In this document: positions 1 through 11,856 of the stretch, piece after piece
Position numbering within the stretch: position 1 is the first letter of the stretch
Layout: each line of letters begins with the position of its first letter
Program-made: the position numbers and the translations under genes
Assembly: GCF_907164915.1 (NCBI RefSeq)
Contig: NC_061869.1
Span: 41,289,771 to 41,353,770, forward strand
DNA: 64,000 nt
Source: Impatiens glandulifera
Taxonomy: Eukaryota > Streptophyta > Magnoliopsida > Ericales > Balsaminaceae
Direction: 5' to 3'
Notes under the pieces: model-generated
What the model was told of the DNA's origin: nothing
Databases searched by the model: none
What the model saw: the letters and a program-made list of their open reading frames with translations, nothing else

Positions 1-2216
1 ACACTTGCCAGTTCATCTACTTGTGCCGACATGACTTGTACCGTTAGAAGAATTTGAGATGTAACCATTTCAACATTTTCAATTTTATAAACGGTTTTGG
101 AGGCCCTAAATTCCAGGGATGCCTACCATAAGGCCATTGAGTCTTGAACAACTTTATGAATGAAATCTTTTATTTCATCCGAAAAGGGAACAACCACTTG
201 ATTTTGTGCCGAATGCGGAGAGTGATCCGATAAAGACATCTATGCTCTGTTCTGATTAATCAGATTATTCTTTACATCATTAGTTTGAGTAGGAGACTTA
301 CCCGATTGAGTTTTTGTTGGTGAATTGGAGGATGGAGAAGCCGTTTGACCTTTCAGAGGTGTGGAAAAGTGTTCAGGTTGACTTTCTTCTTGTTTTTCCC
401 AGCCGGTCTAGAAGATTGACCGATTTCAAATATCGTTCTCTCTGGCTGTTTTCCGTGTCGGTTGGCCTCTTCATTGTCAACCAGATTTATCCTTGCAACA
501 TTTCTTTCAGTTTCTTCTTCCAACCTTGTTATTTTCGTTTGAAGATCCCCTTCAATCGATGTCAATATATTTATCACAATTTTGTCCTCTCGGGCTATTT
601 CACCTATAGCGGTGTGTTTTTGACGAATGTCGTCCATGGTTGAAATTAACACCTTCAGTTTCGCATTGAACTCAACCAGCTGTCCTCTTGACTGCGCGAG
701 TGGTACAAGCGAGGTTTTGGCGAGATCAATCGCCTTTGCTTCCACAGATAATAGTCTTTCCTTCTTTTCATTAAATTTTGGTCCATCCGGGAGCATGTCT
801 CTGAATAGAACCTGTGACCTTAGTCTCGTCCATTCATAAAATGAATCGGATAACTCATAGGCCCTGTCCATAATTGTCTTTAGAATATCATCCATGATTT
901 TATCGGCCCTCTCTTCGGCAATCTCAGAGTTCGGAATCTCAGTTTCTGGAATGGTTATGTTGTGAGCCACCTCTTCATGAGGCGGGTTGTGATTTGATTC
1001 AGTTGAACGTTCTACTTCTACCACTAGACCGGTGGATCCTTCCTCTACATGGACACTCTCATGTGCTAGAGGTTGTTTGGAAAGAATTTCTTCTTCATTT
1101 CCTTCGACCGTCTCATTGGCCTGTTCATCTTCATCTGCCCGGTCAGTTTCAACATTCTAACCGGTCTCAATAAATCTACTTGTCACATCGGTATTCACTA
1201 ATCGATTGACGTCGTGCACGATATTAATAATCACATCCGAGGTCCCTTATTGAGCCTCTACATCCGCAGACCTAACAGGTTGAATAGGGGACTCCCTAGG
1301 TACAATAGTAATAACTGGAGTAGGAGTACTTACCTCATGAGTGGGGGGTGTCTTAGTTGTAGATCGGCCGATTGCACTGGCCGATGATTCCTTAGGAGTA
1401 GGAGGAACTTCCGGGTTTTGAACAGGTTTTGCGCAAATCTGCTCATCAACCGGATTTTAAATAAGAACCTCCTCAACCGGATTGGGGTTAGGAGTCTGCT
1501 CATCATAAACCGGATTGAAATGAGAATCTCCTCAACCGGAGTGGGGTTAGGATAAGCCGCACGGTTGGCCGACTTAGAGGGTGTTCTTTCGGTGTCGGTT
1601 GACTAACTGACCGATTTATCAGCCAACTGCTTCTTTCCTTTCTTCGCCTTTTCCTTGGTTTCTTTAACCTTAGGCTTCTTAGCCTTCGGTTCAGTTTCTT
1701 TCGATGCCCTTTCTCTTGGTGCCTTCCCGACTCTAACCAGGCTTTTCCCAATATTGACGGTATTTATTATTTTGGAGTTGGAGAGAGGAATACCTGATCC
1801 AGTTGGGATCTGAAGGTGTTGTAGGATCTTTCCGATCTGCATGGCGTAGCCTAGAGACTGGTCCTTCTTTCCGGCCACCATTTCACATAGATTCTCAAAT
1901 AATATGCCGACCTAATCGATTTTGATTCCGCGAATGATGCCGGCCATCATCTCAAACTTGGGCCGAGTTAGGTTATCGAAATTACCTCCTTCCTTTGAAG
2001 GGATTTGGAGATGATGTCGCATAGACACCGGTATTCGAACTTCAGTGAGCTCCTCTTCCCGGTAAACTCCACCAGTTCATCCGAATTTGAGATTATCTTC
2101 TGAATCTCCACAACGTCTTCTTCCGATAAGTTTGTTAGAAAGTCGCGCCCTTTAGTAGGCAGGCGAAGGGCTTCAGCGAATTTCTCATCCGTTATCTGGA
2201 AATTATTACTACCCAC
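1..2216 (-). pseudogene. Gag-like / repeat-family protein, copy 1 (broken, runs off window start)
   Basis: Reading from 2216 downward, the N-terminal part begins MGSNNFQITDEKFAEALRLP and continues through a conserved globular segment (IQKIISNSDELV, then FEYRCLCDI). A one-base loss near 1980 shifts the frame. Coding resumes at 1881-1603 with a Lys/Glu/Pro-rich stretch ending KKQLADKSVS, then at 1024-353 with a coiled-coil-like segment (DMLPDGPKFNEKKERLLSVE, later LQTKITRLEEETERN). Several stops separate these pieces. The same protein occurs at 49004-51773 with independent lesions, so a longer ancestral ORF of about 900 codons can be inferred. The layout (globular N-terminus, charged linker, coiled coil) suggests a retroelement gag-like protein. 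I recall similar proteins as an abundant family in Lamiales genomes, but no protease or reverse transcriptase is seen beside it. Function unknown. Confidence 0.6.
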
Positions 2217-3279
2217 CGTTGATTTTTAGAAGAATTTGTGATGACAAATATAGTGAATTACTATTCCATTTTGTTTATTTTCGATTCAAAATATTATCTC
2301 GATGATGAACTAGGTTTGTTTGATGTAGGGATTTCTTCGAAGATAAAATCATTTTGACCTTTTTGATAGTATTCTTAGTCGTCATCAACTCAATTCGATA
2401 AGTTTGATAAGATCAACTCAATTCGATATAGGTTCGGTACTTCGGTTAAATGAAAATATGTTGGCAATAATCGTGTCCCTAATCTTAGGAAAGACTTCAT
2501 ATGACTTGGCTAACTTCATATGTTAACTTGTTATGGCTCTCATTGTTGGTTGGTGATTGATGTCTTATGATTTTCGCAATTGATATTTCTTTTGAGTTTT
2601 TTCATGTTTCCTGAGTTTATTTGTCTAATTCCTTTATATGCTTGTAATTCAATTGATTTAGCCATTGTTAAATAATTTATTGGTTTTCAATAAATATTAA
2701 ATTTGAATTATATAAAAGTAGAAATTCGATAAGAGTAACGATAATTACGATAACACTAAAGATGGATCTCATAATACCCTAATAATGAGACCTAGTCAGC
2801 ATTAATAGTTATATTCTATGAACCAAAAATTACAATCACAAGATTAAAATAAGAGTGGAGCATCATTAAAAGTGTTTTGAATTATTTTTAGTGTTTGATT
2901 CATCTTATTAGTTGGTATTTCAGATCTTAGACTATCTTTTTCTTAGAATACAAAGTATTTTATAATTGTAGTTTTTGATATGAAAGTCATCAATATATAT
3001 ATTATCATGATTTGCTAGACATAAGCTATATTTTATCATAGTAGTTTTTATGTTATGAAAGTCATCAATGTATATATTATCACGATTTGCTAGTTATAAT
3101 ATCATAGAAATGTTATGAAACATATTTCTTGTTTATACTATATTCCTAAAAATTATTTGTTAGTGTACAAATGGGTATTGAAAACTAAGTTCAAGGGGAA
3201 TGAACATATTTATTGTCAAACTTGTTAACATGATTATATCTTATCTAAAAATCTTCATTCATTTCCTCGAAAGACAATA

Positions 3280-3480
3280 ATTTATTAGAATTTTAAGAAT
3301 TAAGAAGAGCTTAAGTATGATGTCGAACTTTTAAATGAGGGATGAACGAGATGCACTTCTATTTCAAAACAAATAATTCTTGAAACATTTTAGAAAGCTT
3401 GAATTTTGAATTAAGAAATTTAATACTGTTCAAGATTTGGTTAATCTAATAACCTCTAATAAGCTTATGAAACATGAATA
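3280..3480 (+). repeat. Partial copy of the coiled-coil gene 3' end
   Basis: This stretch repeats the end of the coiled-coil gene and its 3' flank at 9090-9285: a degenerate version of the last codons (AAGAGCTTAAGTATGATG), then TTCTATTTCAAAACAAATAA, then CTCTAATAAGCTTATGAAAC. It is followed directly by a tRNA-iMet-like piece, as is the real gene end. The same arrangement is present at about 52955-53150. It shows that the [gene end + tRNA] cassette was duplicated in tandem before the whole A unit was copied. Confidence 0.8.
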
Positions 3481-3510
3481 AACATAATCATTTATAGTTA
3501 TATTATCAAA

Positions 3511-3582
3511 ATTAGAGTGGCGTAGCGGAAGTGTGGTGGTCCCATAACCCACAGGTCCCAGGATTAAAATCTGCTTTTAATA
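3511..3582 (+). tRNA. Initiator tRNA-Met (CAT) pseudogene, A unit 1, first copy
   Basis: 72 nt, collinear with the plant initiator tRNA-Met. The A-box region reads TGGCGTAGCGGAAG, the anticodon arm GGTGGTCCCATAACCCAC keeps CAT, and the T arm is changed (GGATTAAAATCTG instead of GGATCGAAACCTGG). The acceptor arms ATTAGAG and TTTTAAT can still pair if G-U wobbles are allowed. The altered B box makes normal expression doubtful. Confidence 0.75.
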
Positions 3583-5006
3583 TGATTTTTTATTTTTTTT
3601 CTTTTTTACTGTTTTATTTAGTTCATCTTCAATTATATTTAGGTCTCAATGTTTTTAATCAAGGTAACTTATATACAATCATACAAATATTATGAAACAT
3701 ATTTCTTGTATGTTCCTACAAACTATTTGTTAGCGGACAAATGGATATTGAGAACAAAGTAAGAGGAATGTATATATTTGTTGTTAAACTTGTTAGCACA
3801 ATTATATCTTATATAATAAAACAACATCGAGAATGGTGTAGAAAGATTTTTAGGATAAAAAAATCAGTTTTGCTGCCATCGGATGAATGGGAGGCGTTTA
3901 TATCCGCTTGAATTTTGTAGATAGAAATTCAATATTATTGAAGATTTGGTTAATTTAATCAATTCTAGCAACCTCTAATAAGTTATAAAACAAATGGGTA
4001 TTGAAAAATAAGTTGGGAAGGTATAGATTTGTGAATTTTATAAAAAGCTTGAATTTTGAAGATAGAAAATCAATATTCTTAAAGAGTTATTAAATATTTT
4101 TCATCTAATCAATTCTAGACACTTCTCATGGATTGTGAAAAAGATCTTGAAAAAAGATTGACTTATAAAATGTATTCCCTTTCAAGGGTTATATGATATT
4201 ATTGGCATTCTTTGTCCATAAGAAATTATTAATAAAAATGAGCAAAATATTTCAAAATTTTAATGTTATATATTTTAAAGATAAATAAAATTATTTTGTT
4301 ATTTTAGTTTATGTTTTTGATGATATGATTAAATAAATGATTGACAAGGATAATGGATAATTTGAATTAAATTCTGAAATCTGTTTATTCTAAAAAATTA
4401 TTAGTTTTGAGTTATTTGGGTCAAAGTAGAGCTAGTTTGATAATTCTTTGATTTTCACAAAAACAAATCTCAATCACATCATATATACATATATATTCTC
4501 AATAATCAAATTACTTAATTCATAATTTAAGTATTTACTTTATTTTTATAAATTTTAAATATAATAACTATTTTAATATTTAATCTACTTAACCAAAAAA
4601 AATCTCACATTTTCATCCAATAAAATTTTGATTTCATATCTTTAAAATACATCAAGTAACTCCACAACAAACCAAAAGTAAATATAGAATGCAAATTTAT
4701 TTTTAAAATACATGATTATTTGAACGATGTGATTAATGATTCAAGAACGTATTATTTGAGATTAAATTCATATCATCCAGAAAATCTTAATTGACTTGTC
4801 TAGTTATTTATTTTATATGCAGACTACAAGAATAATTAAAATTGCATTTAGCATGTTAGTTCTTTTAAATATGTCAAAAAGTTTTAACTTTATTCAATTT
4901 CTTCTGTAAATAGGCTTCTTTCAAACTTATTTTCGATAATCTGAATTCTAAATATAATAAATATTAAACATGAATAAAGTTAATTATTTACAATTTTATT
5001 AAGAAA

Positions 5007-5078
5007 ATAAGAGTGTCGTAGCGGAATCGTGGTGGACCTATAAACCATAGGTCCCAGGATTGAAAATTGACTCTAATA
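5007..5078 (+). tRNA. Initiator tRNA-Met-like pseudogene, A unit 1, second copy (anticodon changed to TAT)
   Basis: 72 nt aligned to the initiator tRNA-Met. It has GAGTGTCGTAGCGGAATCG in the A-box region, an anticodon loop reading CTATAA rather than CCATAA, and a T arm AGGATTGAAAATTGACTCT. The anticodon change is shared with the matching copy at 54649-54719, so it predates duplication of the A unit. Confidence 0.7.
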
Positions 5079-7564
5079 ATTATTTTTTATTTTATTTTTT
5101 AGTGTGTAATTATTTTTATCAAATGGATATGTACATATTTGTTGTCAAATTTAGATTTTGTAAATTAAGAGGCATGAAGCTCAAGAATGGTGCTGAAAGA
5201 TTTTTGAGATATAGAAGAATCAATTGTGCTGTCATTATGCATTCATGAGATGAATGCGAAAAACTTCTATCCTAAATCAAATAATTCAGAAACTTTTTTT
5301 AAATAATTTGGATTTTAAATATGAAAATTAAATATTTTTAATTTTGTTTTTTTAAAATCCAAGATACAATCATACACATGTTATTAAACATATTTCTTTG
5401 TTTATAGTAGGTTACACACTATTAATTAGTGGACAAATGGGTATTGAAAATAAAGAAATGAGATATTTACATATTTGTTGTCAAACTTTGGCTTTGTAAA
5501 TTAAGAGGAATTGGAGCTCAAGAATGGTGTAGAAAGATTTTTGGGAGATAGAAGAATCAATTGTGCTGTCATGAGATGAATGAGAGAAACTTATATCCCA
5601 AATCGAATAATTCAGAAGCTTTTTATAAACAATTTGGATTTTAAATATGACAATTCAATATTTTTAAAAGATTTTATTAAATATTGTTCATCTATATCAA
5701 TTATAGAAACCTCTAATAAGCGGTAAGAATGATCTTGAAAAGAAGATTTATTTACAAAAATTAATCCCTTCCAAAGATTATATGATATATCTAGTCTCTT
5801 TACACATAAGAAATCATTAATAAAATGAGTAAAATATTTAATAATTTACAATGTTATATATTTTTAAAATTATTTTTAAAATTAGATTTTTGAGGGGTAG
5901 GAGAATCAATTTTGCTGTCATAAGAGAATATAGACACTTCTATTCCAAATCAAAGATTTCTGAATTTTTTATACAATTTTGATTTTGAAGATGAAAATTC
6001 AATATTCCTAAAGATTTTATTAAATATTGTTCATTTATATCAATTCTAGTAACATCTATTAAGTTGTGAGAATGATCTTGAAAAAAAGATTTATTTATAA
6101 AAAGTATTTTGTTATTTTAGTTTATGATTTGAATAATATGATGAAATTTGGACTAAATTTAAGGCTTTATTTGAAATCTGGTTATTTTCAAATTTTAATT
6201 TTGGTTTTGAAGTATTTATTATTTCAGTAAAAATGTCAGAGCTAGTTTGATATTGAGTTATTTGGGTTTTAAAAAAAACATCTTAATCATATTATATTAG
6301 GTATATTCTGAATCATCAAATTACTTAATTCATTTAATTTAAAATACTAAACATATTTATTTTAATTTTATAAATTGTCATTTTAATAATTTAATCTAAA
6401 TAATAATAAAAAACCCACATTTTCATTGAATGAAATTTGATTTCATACCTTTCAAATAATTCTACAACAATATCAAGCTTATCCTTGACACTTTCTTTTC
6501 AAAGGTTGAGCCTCGTATAGACATGGTTCCCTAACCGTCAATTTCGACTCAAGATAGATTATTAATTAGTATTTTCTACTATTTTGGTAGGTATTTCGGT
6601 AGGATACAAATATTAGGTTATAAGTATCTTCGTCTATTAGAAACATGGTATGAATCTTATTATTAAAATAATTTAGATTAGTAACCATTTTTTTTTGTCT
6701 TAAATCATAATTGTTTTGTTCGATTTATTTGTTTTATTTCTCATCACTAATATATACACTTAATTTTTATATTTTTGTATGAATGAAAAATGTTAGTATG
6801 ACCTACAAAGTAATTACGTTCACTTCAACATATGACTAAGACGTTTTAAGTGAGAATCGAACAAAAACATATCATTTCTTATATATTATATAAAATAAAA
6901 TATTGAATTTTTGTTTTAAATACATTTATATTTAACCATTCAATTTTGTTTAAAGTGATTAAATATTGTTTAAAGTATATAAAGAGTTTAAAATATTGAA
7001 AAGCTATTTAAAATATTATTTAAAATATAAATTTTCTATTAAAAATCAGTTATAGATATCCTCCTACAAAGTTTAAAGTATATAAAGAATTTAAAATATT
7101 ATTTGAATAAATTCTAACAACTTTTATAAATAAAGAAATACAGTGTGTTTAGCTGTATTTTTAATTAAACTTAGGGATTGTTTGAGTAAGTTATTTGAAA
7201 ATATTTCATAATTTGTTTGATCTTAAACCATTTATGGTTTGATTTATTTTAATAGAATAATTTAAATATATACATTTTATTTTAAAATATAAGATATATG
7301 ACTATAATCATTCAATTTTAATAATTTAAGTAAAATGATTTAAATTTAATTTAATTTTAAAATGTAATTAAAAAATTATGAAAAATATATTTTAGTTAAT
7401 AACTTAAATATTAAGTTTATTTATTTGAATGAAATTAAAACAAAAATCTTTAACGGTTGATTTACATCATAATCTACATGATTTGACAACTTGAATTCTT
7501 ACTGTTTTTCTTCATATAAATAAGTAATTACAAAATAAAAATAATAATAATTAAAAAATATATG

Positions 7565-7573
7565 TATATATAG
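7565..7573 (+). promoter_or_regulatory. TATA box of coiled-coil gene copy 1
   Basis: TATATATAG lies about 80 nt upstream of the first ATG of the small first exon. Downstream is a CT-rich leader (CTCCACTCTCATCTCCTCTC), typical of plant 5' UTRs. The same spacing is kept at 43062 and 56879. Confidence 0.5.
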
Positions 7574-7652
7574 AGTTAGTTATTTTCTTACTTACATATC
7601 ATATTTCAGATTTCGCTCCACTCTCATCTCCTCTCTCTCGGTAATCGTAAAT

Positions 7653-9123
7653 ATGAAGTTTTCAGTTCGCAATATGAAGTTTTCAGTTCGTAATTTGCAG
7701 GTACATATGAGATTTCTAGTTTGTAAGCTATTTTCATTATTTGTACGAAGAATCAAATGTATGAAAAGAGAGGGTTCTGATAATAGTTTAAATATAATTT
7801 TATTCAGAAAGTATTGAAAACTAATGTCTATTGTGGATATGAAAGAAATATAGATTAATCAAATGTTGTTACATGTTTAAATGTTGATGAAATGCTAATA
7901 GTTTGTCTCCTTTTCAAGTTCGGAAATATAGGTTTTCGATTAAACATATTTTTATGGGATGGATCAATTTAATGGGGTATCTTTATGTTTAAAATCATAT
8001 GCTTATTTCAGCTGAATTCTTTAGTGTTTTGTTATACACATGTCTTTTCTTGTACTGATTTTTATATCTCCTTGTTGCAGAAATAGAAAAATAAAGTTAC
8101 AGACCTTTTTAAAAGCTCATAAAGCAGATTACAAGAATTCAGGTGAAGAATCCAACTAAACACTACTATATGCTGCGTTTTCTTTATGATAAGAATCATC
8201 TTGAAAAAATGAAGAACAATGAGAAAGGAGATGTTTCAGTTCTTATAAAAAAGATTGAAGAGATAGAGAGCAATTCAAGATCCAAAATTGAAACTTTAAT
8301 GGCACATTCTAACTGTCGTCAACTCAATATGAACAAAATGACTTCAAACTGTATCGAAGCTTCAAGCCTAGTAAACAACCCAAACATCCAATCCAACTCC
8401 AACACCAACACCAACACCAACGAGAGTATGATACTAGAACTGGCTGCATTAAGAACAGAGAACAATCATCTACACAATATAATATCCGAAATGAAGAAAG
8501 AGAATAGGAAAACAGTGAGTCATCAAAACAACATCATAAAAAAGTTAAGCGACGAGAACAAGGAAGTGAAACAACTAGCGGAGAAGAAGATGAACGAGAC
8601 AGTTGGAGAGTTACGTAAGAATTTAGAAGATCAAATCCAAAAGATGAGTAGGAGAATAAAGGTAGAAGAACAAATTTATATTGAGAACAAGGAAGTCTAC
8701 ATGAAAATAAGAGACAAGTACAAGACTGATATGATAATTATTGATGACATGATGAAGGAACTCAACAGAGTAGGATCTAAGTTCGAAGAATTCAGCGATG
8801 ATATTATGAAGATGGTTTCGACGTTTTCTTGTTGGGCTGTGTTTGCGAAGGAATGGGCTAGGAAGAAAGGAATGGAGGAGAAGGATTGGGAAGAAGAGAT
8901 AATGGAATTAAGGAAGAAGGTGAAGGAAATGGAGAAGGTTGTGAATGAGAAGGAAGAAGAGATGGCTCTGATTGGGGAGGAGAAGAAGGAGGCTATTAGG
9001 CAATTATGTGTTTGGATTGATTATCATCGAAACACTAGGAGGGGTTACTTGAAGGAAATTGTCTCAAGAAATCGTCGAAACTTCATGATTTTGCGAATTA
9101 GGAAGAGCTCAAGTATGATGTAG
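7653..9123 (+). pseudogene. CIP1-like: CIP1-like coiled-coil protein gene, copy 1 (N-terminal frameshift)
   Basis: Exon 1 (7653-7700) encodes MKFSVRN twice because of a 21-bp in-frame duplication, then LQ and a GT donor. The matching exon 2 begins after GTTACAG at 8103, but loss of one A at AATCCAACTAA (8150-8157) puts a TAA in frame after SGEESN. From an ATG at 8170 a 317-residue frame stays open to the TAG at 9121. It contains an (NT)n tract, long Glu/Lys heptad-like coiled coils and the C-terminal motif EAIRQLCVWIDYHRNTRRG. That motif matches the C-terminus of plant CIP1/myosin-heavy-chain-related proteins, cytoskeleton-associated coiled-coil proteins of which CIP1 binds COP1. An N-truncated product from 8170 is possible, but the standard start is broken. 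Confidence 0.65.
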
Positions 9124-9314
9124 AATTTTTGCAGGGATGAACGACATCGCTTCTATTTCAAAACAAATAATTCCCGAAACATTATAGAAAGCTTGAACTT
9201 TGAATTAAGAAATTTAATATTGTTCAAGATTTGGTTAATCTAAACTATATTATCAACCTCTAATAAGCTTATGAAACATGAATAAAATGTATTATTTACC
9301 ATTATCTAATTTAA

Positions 9315-9382
9315 ATTAGAGTAGCGCAAAAGAATCATGGTTGGTCATAACCCACACGTCCCAAATCAAAATTTGGCTCTTC
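9315..9382 (+). tRNA. Initiator tRNA-Met pseudogene, A unit 1, third copy
   Basis: Starts ATTAGAGTAGCGCAAAAGAA, has an anticodon loop with TCATAACCC (CAT kept, one base lost beside it) and ends ATTTGGCTCT. It lies about 190 bp downstream of the coiled-coil gene stop, the same relative place as the copies at 44816 and 58599. The D arm and T arm (CCAAATCAAAATTT) are damaged. Confidence 0.7.
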
Positions 9383-9543
9383 AATTATATTTAGGTCTGA
9401 ATGTTTTTAATTAATGTAACTAAGATACAATCATACAAATTTATGAAACATATTTCTTGTTTATAATATGTTCCTACAAAGTATTTATCATACAAATATT
9501 ATGAAACATATTTCTTGTTTATATTAAGTTTCTACACAATATT

Positions 9544-10780
9544 TTGTATTATTATAATTTTTATAATTATATTTTGTATTTTATAATCACGTTTTGGGAC
9601 CTAAAATGTCCCGAAATTAATATTTTAATTTAATTTATTTTTGAAATAAAGGATCATAATGTCCCGAAATGTTCCAAAAGTTAAAGTACCAAAATAAATG
9701 TTTGAAATAAATAATATCAAAAGTTAAATCTCAAAATCGAAATTTTAATAAACTTGAAGGGTCTGTTACAAATTTTGATTCATTTATGTCGTTCATTCAT
9801 GAAAAGCATATATATGAGATTTTTTGAAAAAGAAAATGAATGATTGCATTTTGCATTTCTGTTTATCGTTGAAGAATAAAAATGAATATGTGATTGATTT
9901 TGTTGATCGATTGGAGTTATTAAATAATAATAATAATAGTTAGGCTTATTGGTTTATTTTATATTCTTTCAAATAATTTTTTTTATTATAAATGTTGGGT
10001 CCATCAAGAAGTGGACGGTCATATTTGAATTATAAGAGAAATAGGTAAGAGGAATCAGTTAAACTCTTCCGTACGTCTGAAAGCCCATGGCATCAGAGAA
10101 TCTTATCTCCGTCTGAAAGTGGTAAAGAATTAACTTGGAGGAAAACTGATTAATATATAATATGATATTTTTAACAATAAAGTAATTATTAAAAAAATAA
10201 ATAAATAGTTATAATGAATAAATCAAAATATTAATATTTTTCAAAAATATAAATAAAATAATAACTTTAAAAAGTCACCTATATTTCAAGTTATCTTTAT
10301 TAATATATAAGATAAAGATGTAGAGAAATAAGACATCGTTTTTAATATTAAACAAATTATATATCTAATTTATCAATTATTTCGTGTCAATCTTAGTATC
10401 GGTTATCCAACATCCATATAATGACTTCACTGCTGGCTAAAACAGCAGAGGACTCTTTTTCTTTTTCTATTGTTCAAATTCATTTGGAAGTGGATATCTT
10501 AACACAAAATAATTACTAAGTAAATTTAATTTGTGTTAAATCAAATTATTATTTAGTTATTATTATTGTATCACATACCTCATTTTTTATTTGATTGGAT
10601 TTAAAAGGATATATTTTTATTTTAACTTATGGATATATTTATTAATGATTTTGCACAAGTTTTTATTGGTTTATTTACCCATATCATATTTGCTATTTTT
10701 AGTTGATCAACTTTCATTTTTCAATTCTAATTTGGAGGATAATATATTTAATGAATGACGAGAGTAATAAGTATTGGACA
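9544..10780. other. AT-rich spacer between A and B units
   Basis: No intact gene. A short forward stretch at about 9853-9925 can be read as LHFCLSLKNKNEYVIDFVDR, which resembles the start of Copia gag proteins (around the usual KNK..FVDG), so a small retroelement scrap is possible. Otherwise A/T-rich filler. Confidence 0.35.
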
Positions 10781-11670
10781 TAGGAAACATAGATATATTT
10801 GAAATAATAATAAAATTGAAATAAAAATTTATTTAATCAAATAAACTTAAAAGCAAATTAGACAACCCGAAATTCACTTGAAAGCAACTTTGACAACCAG
10901 ATGTACCATCATTGTTCAGAATATTCTGATTTTTTCTCTAGGGCTTGTTTGATATTGGTTATGTGAATTTCCATCTCTTTATTAAATTTAAAAAGCAAAT
11001 GAAAAAAAAATATGATATTTAATTTTTAATTGTTTAAAGTATTATAATATTTTTTATTTGAAATTTAAATTTAAATTTTATAAAAATTAAACTAAATATT
11101 TCAATATTTTAGTCAATAAATTTAAAAAATGATAAAAATATATAAAATTTAAGTAAAAAAACTAAATTAAACTAATCGTAGATTTTTTTTATACTTTTAA
11201 TTTTTTTTTCTAATCTCACTTTTCTGGGTACATATTTATTTTTATCACATATCTTAAACACTCTTTAAAATATTGTTGTCATATTTGTATTATTCTTTTT
11301 TAAGTAGTCTTATTTGTTTATATCACAAATTATAAAATAATATTCATAATCATGTATATTTTATTTATTATTTAATTAATTAAATTTGACCGTACGTAGG
11401 CTAAACATCAATAGTGGTCAGAATAGTAGGCATGCCCCACACTCCTTTCTTCGATCGGCCATTTTCTTCTAAAGCTAGTTGATAAACAATAAGTGAGATT
11501 AAAGCTAGTTGATAAACAATAAGACACCTAAATGGTTAGTCAAGAAATCTCTAAAACAATGAACTGAGAGATCTCACATTGATTATAAATAGGAATTGCT
11601 TTGAGGTTGATTACCATCTTGAGTAATATTTTGTTCTTTCATACTAATCCATTTAGACAAGTTCTAACTC

Positions 11671-11674
<4 letters not shown>
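10781..11674 (+). repeat. B-unit upstream repeat, copy 1
   Basis: The roughly 0.9 kb before the AKT1-like pseudogene recurs in direct orientation at 22437-23280 and in inverted orientation at 21560-22390. Landmarks are GACCGTACGT near 11390, GGCATGCC near 11431 and TTGATAAACAATAAG near 11480 and 11508. Its left end (about 10785-10845) is the reverse complement of an intron of the channel gene itself (12604-12680). Confidence 0.75.

Positions 11675-11760
<86 letters not shown>
11675..11760. repeat. (TA)n microsatellite
   Basis: About 43 perfect TA dinucleotides directly before the GAG tract. The corresponding place in B copy 2 (23280-23290) has only a few TA units, so this tract has expanded locally. 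Confidence 0.98.
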
Positions 11761-11762
<2 letters not shown>

Positions 11763-11856
11763 AGGAGGAGGAGGAGGAGGAGGAGGAGGAGGAGGAGGAG
11801 GAGGAGGAGGAGGAGGAGGAGGAGGAGGAGGAGGAGGAGGAGGAGGAGGAGGAGGA
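11761..11856 (+). repeat. (GGA)n trinucleotide repeat, poly-Glu in the channel frame
   Basis: 32 perfect triplets. In the frame that joins the downstream SVIQIHIDSN coding sequence the repeat reads GAG (Glu). A TAG lies in frame immediately before it (11759-11761), as in copies 2 and 3, so the repeat was either preceded by a splice acceptor or has lost its start. B copy 2 has 6 acidic codons here, while B copy 3 has a longer GA-rich run with stops. Confidence 0.95.

Larger units (their letters stand above)
2222..9543 (+). repeat. A unit, copy 1 (segmental repeat carrying a coiled-coil gene)
   Basis: From just after the gag-like gene to about 9543 the sequence is matched in order by 51778-58975, and in shortened form by 41337-47433. 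The unit starts with a shared header (TTAGAAGAATTTGTGATGAC). It holds partial copies of the coiled-coil gene 3' end, tRNA-iMet-like pieces, AT-rich spacer, a promoter and the two-exon coiled-coil gene. Similarity is lost after the third tRNA-like piece, where the other copies continue but this one changes to unrelated AT-rich sequence. Boundaries were set by eye and may be off by tens of bases. Confidence 0.85.

Noticed and set aside
3511..3582. Working tRNA gene
   Set aside because: T-arm and B-box changes, and lesions in every other copy, argue against a functional tRNA; kept as pseudogenes.
3500..5100. tRNA-derived SINE family
   Set aside because: The pieces lack a common body with poly(A) or variable target duplications and occur only inside A units, beside the same gene end, so duplication with the unit explains them better.
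8143..8145. GTG-started frame for CIP1-like copy 1
   Set aside because: Plant nuclear genes rarely start at GTG; alignment with copy 3 shows this is the frame after a one-base deletion.
9853..9925. Copia gag fragment
   Set aside because: Only some 20 suggestive residues with no neighbouring retroelement sequence; mentioned in the spacer entry but not called.
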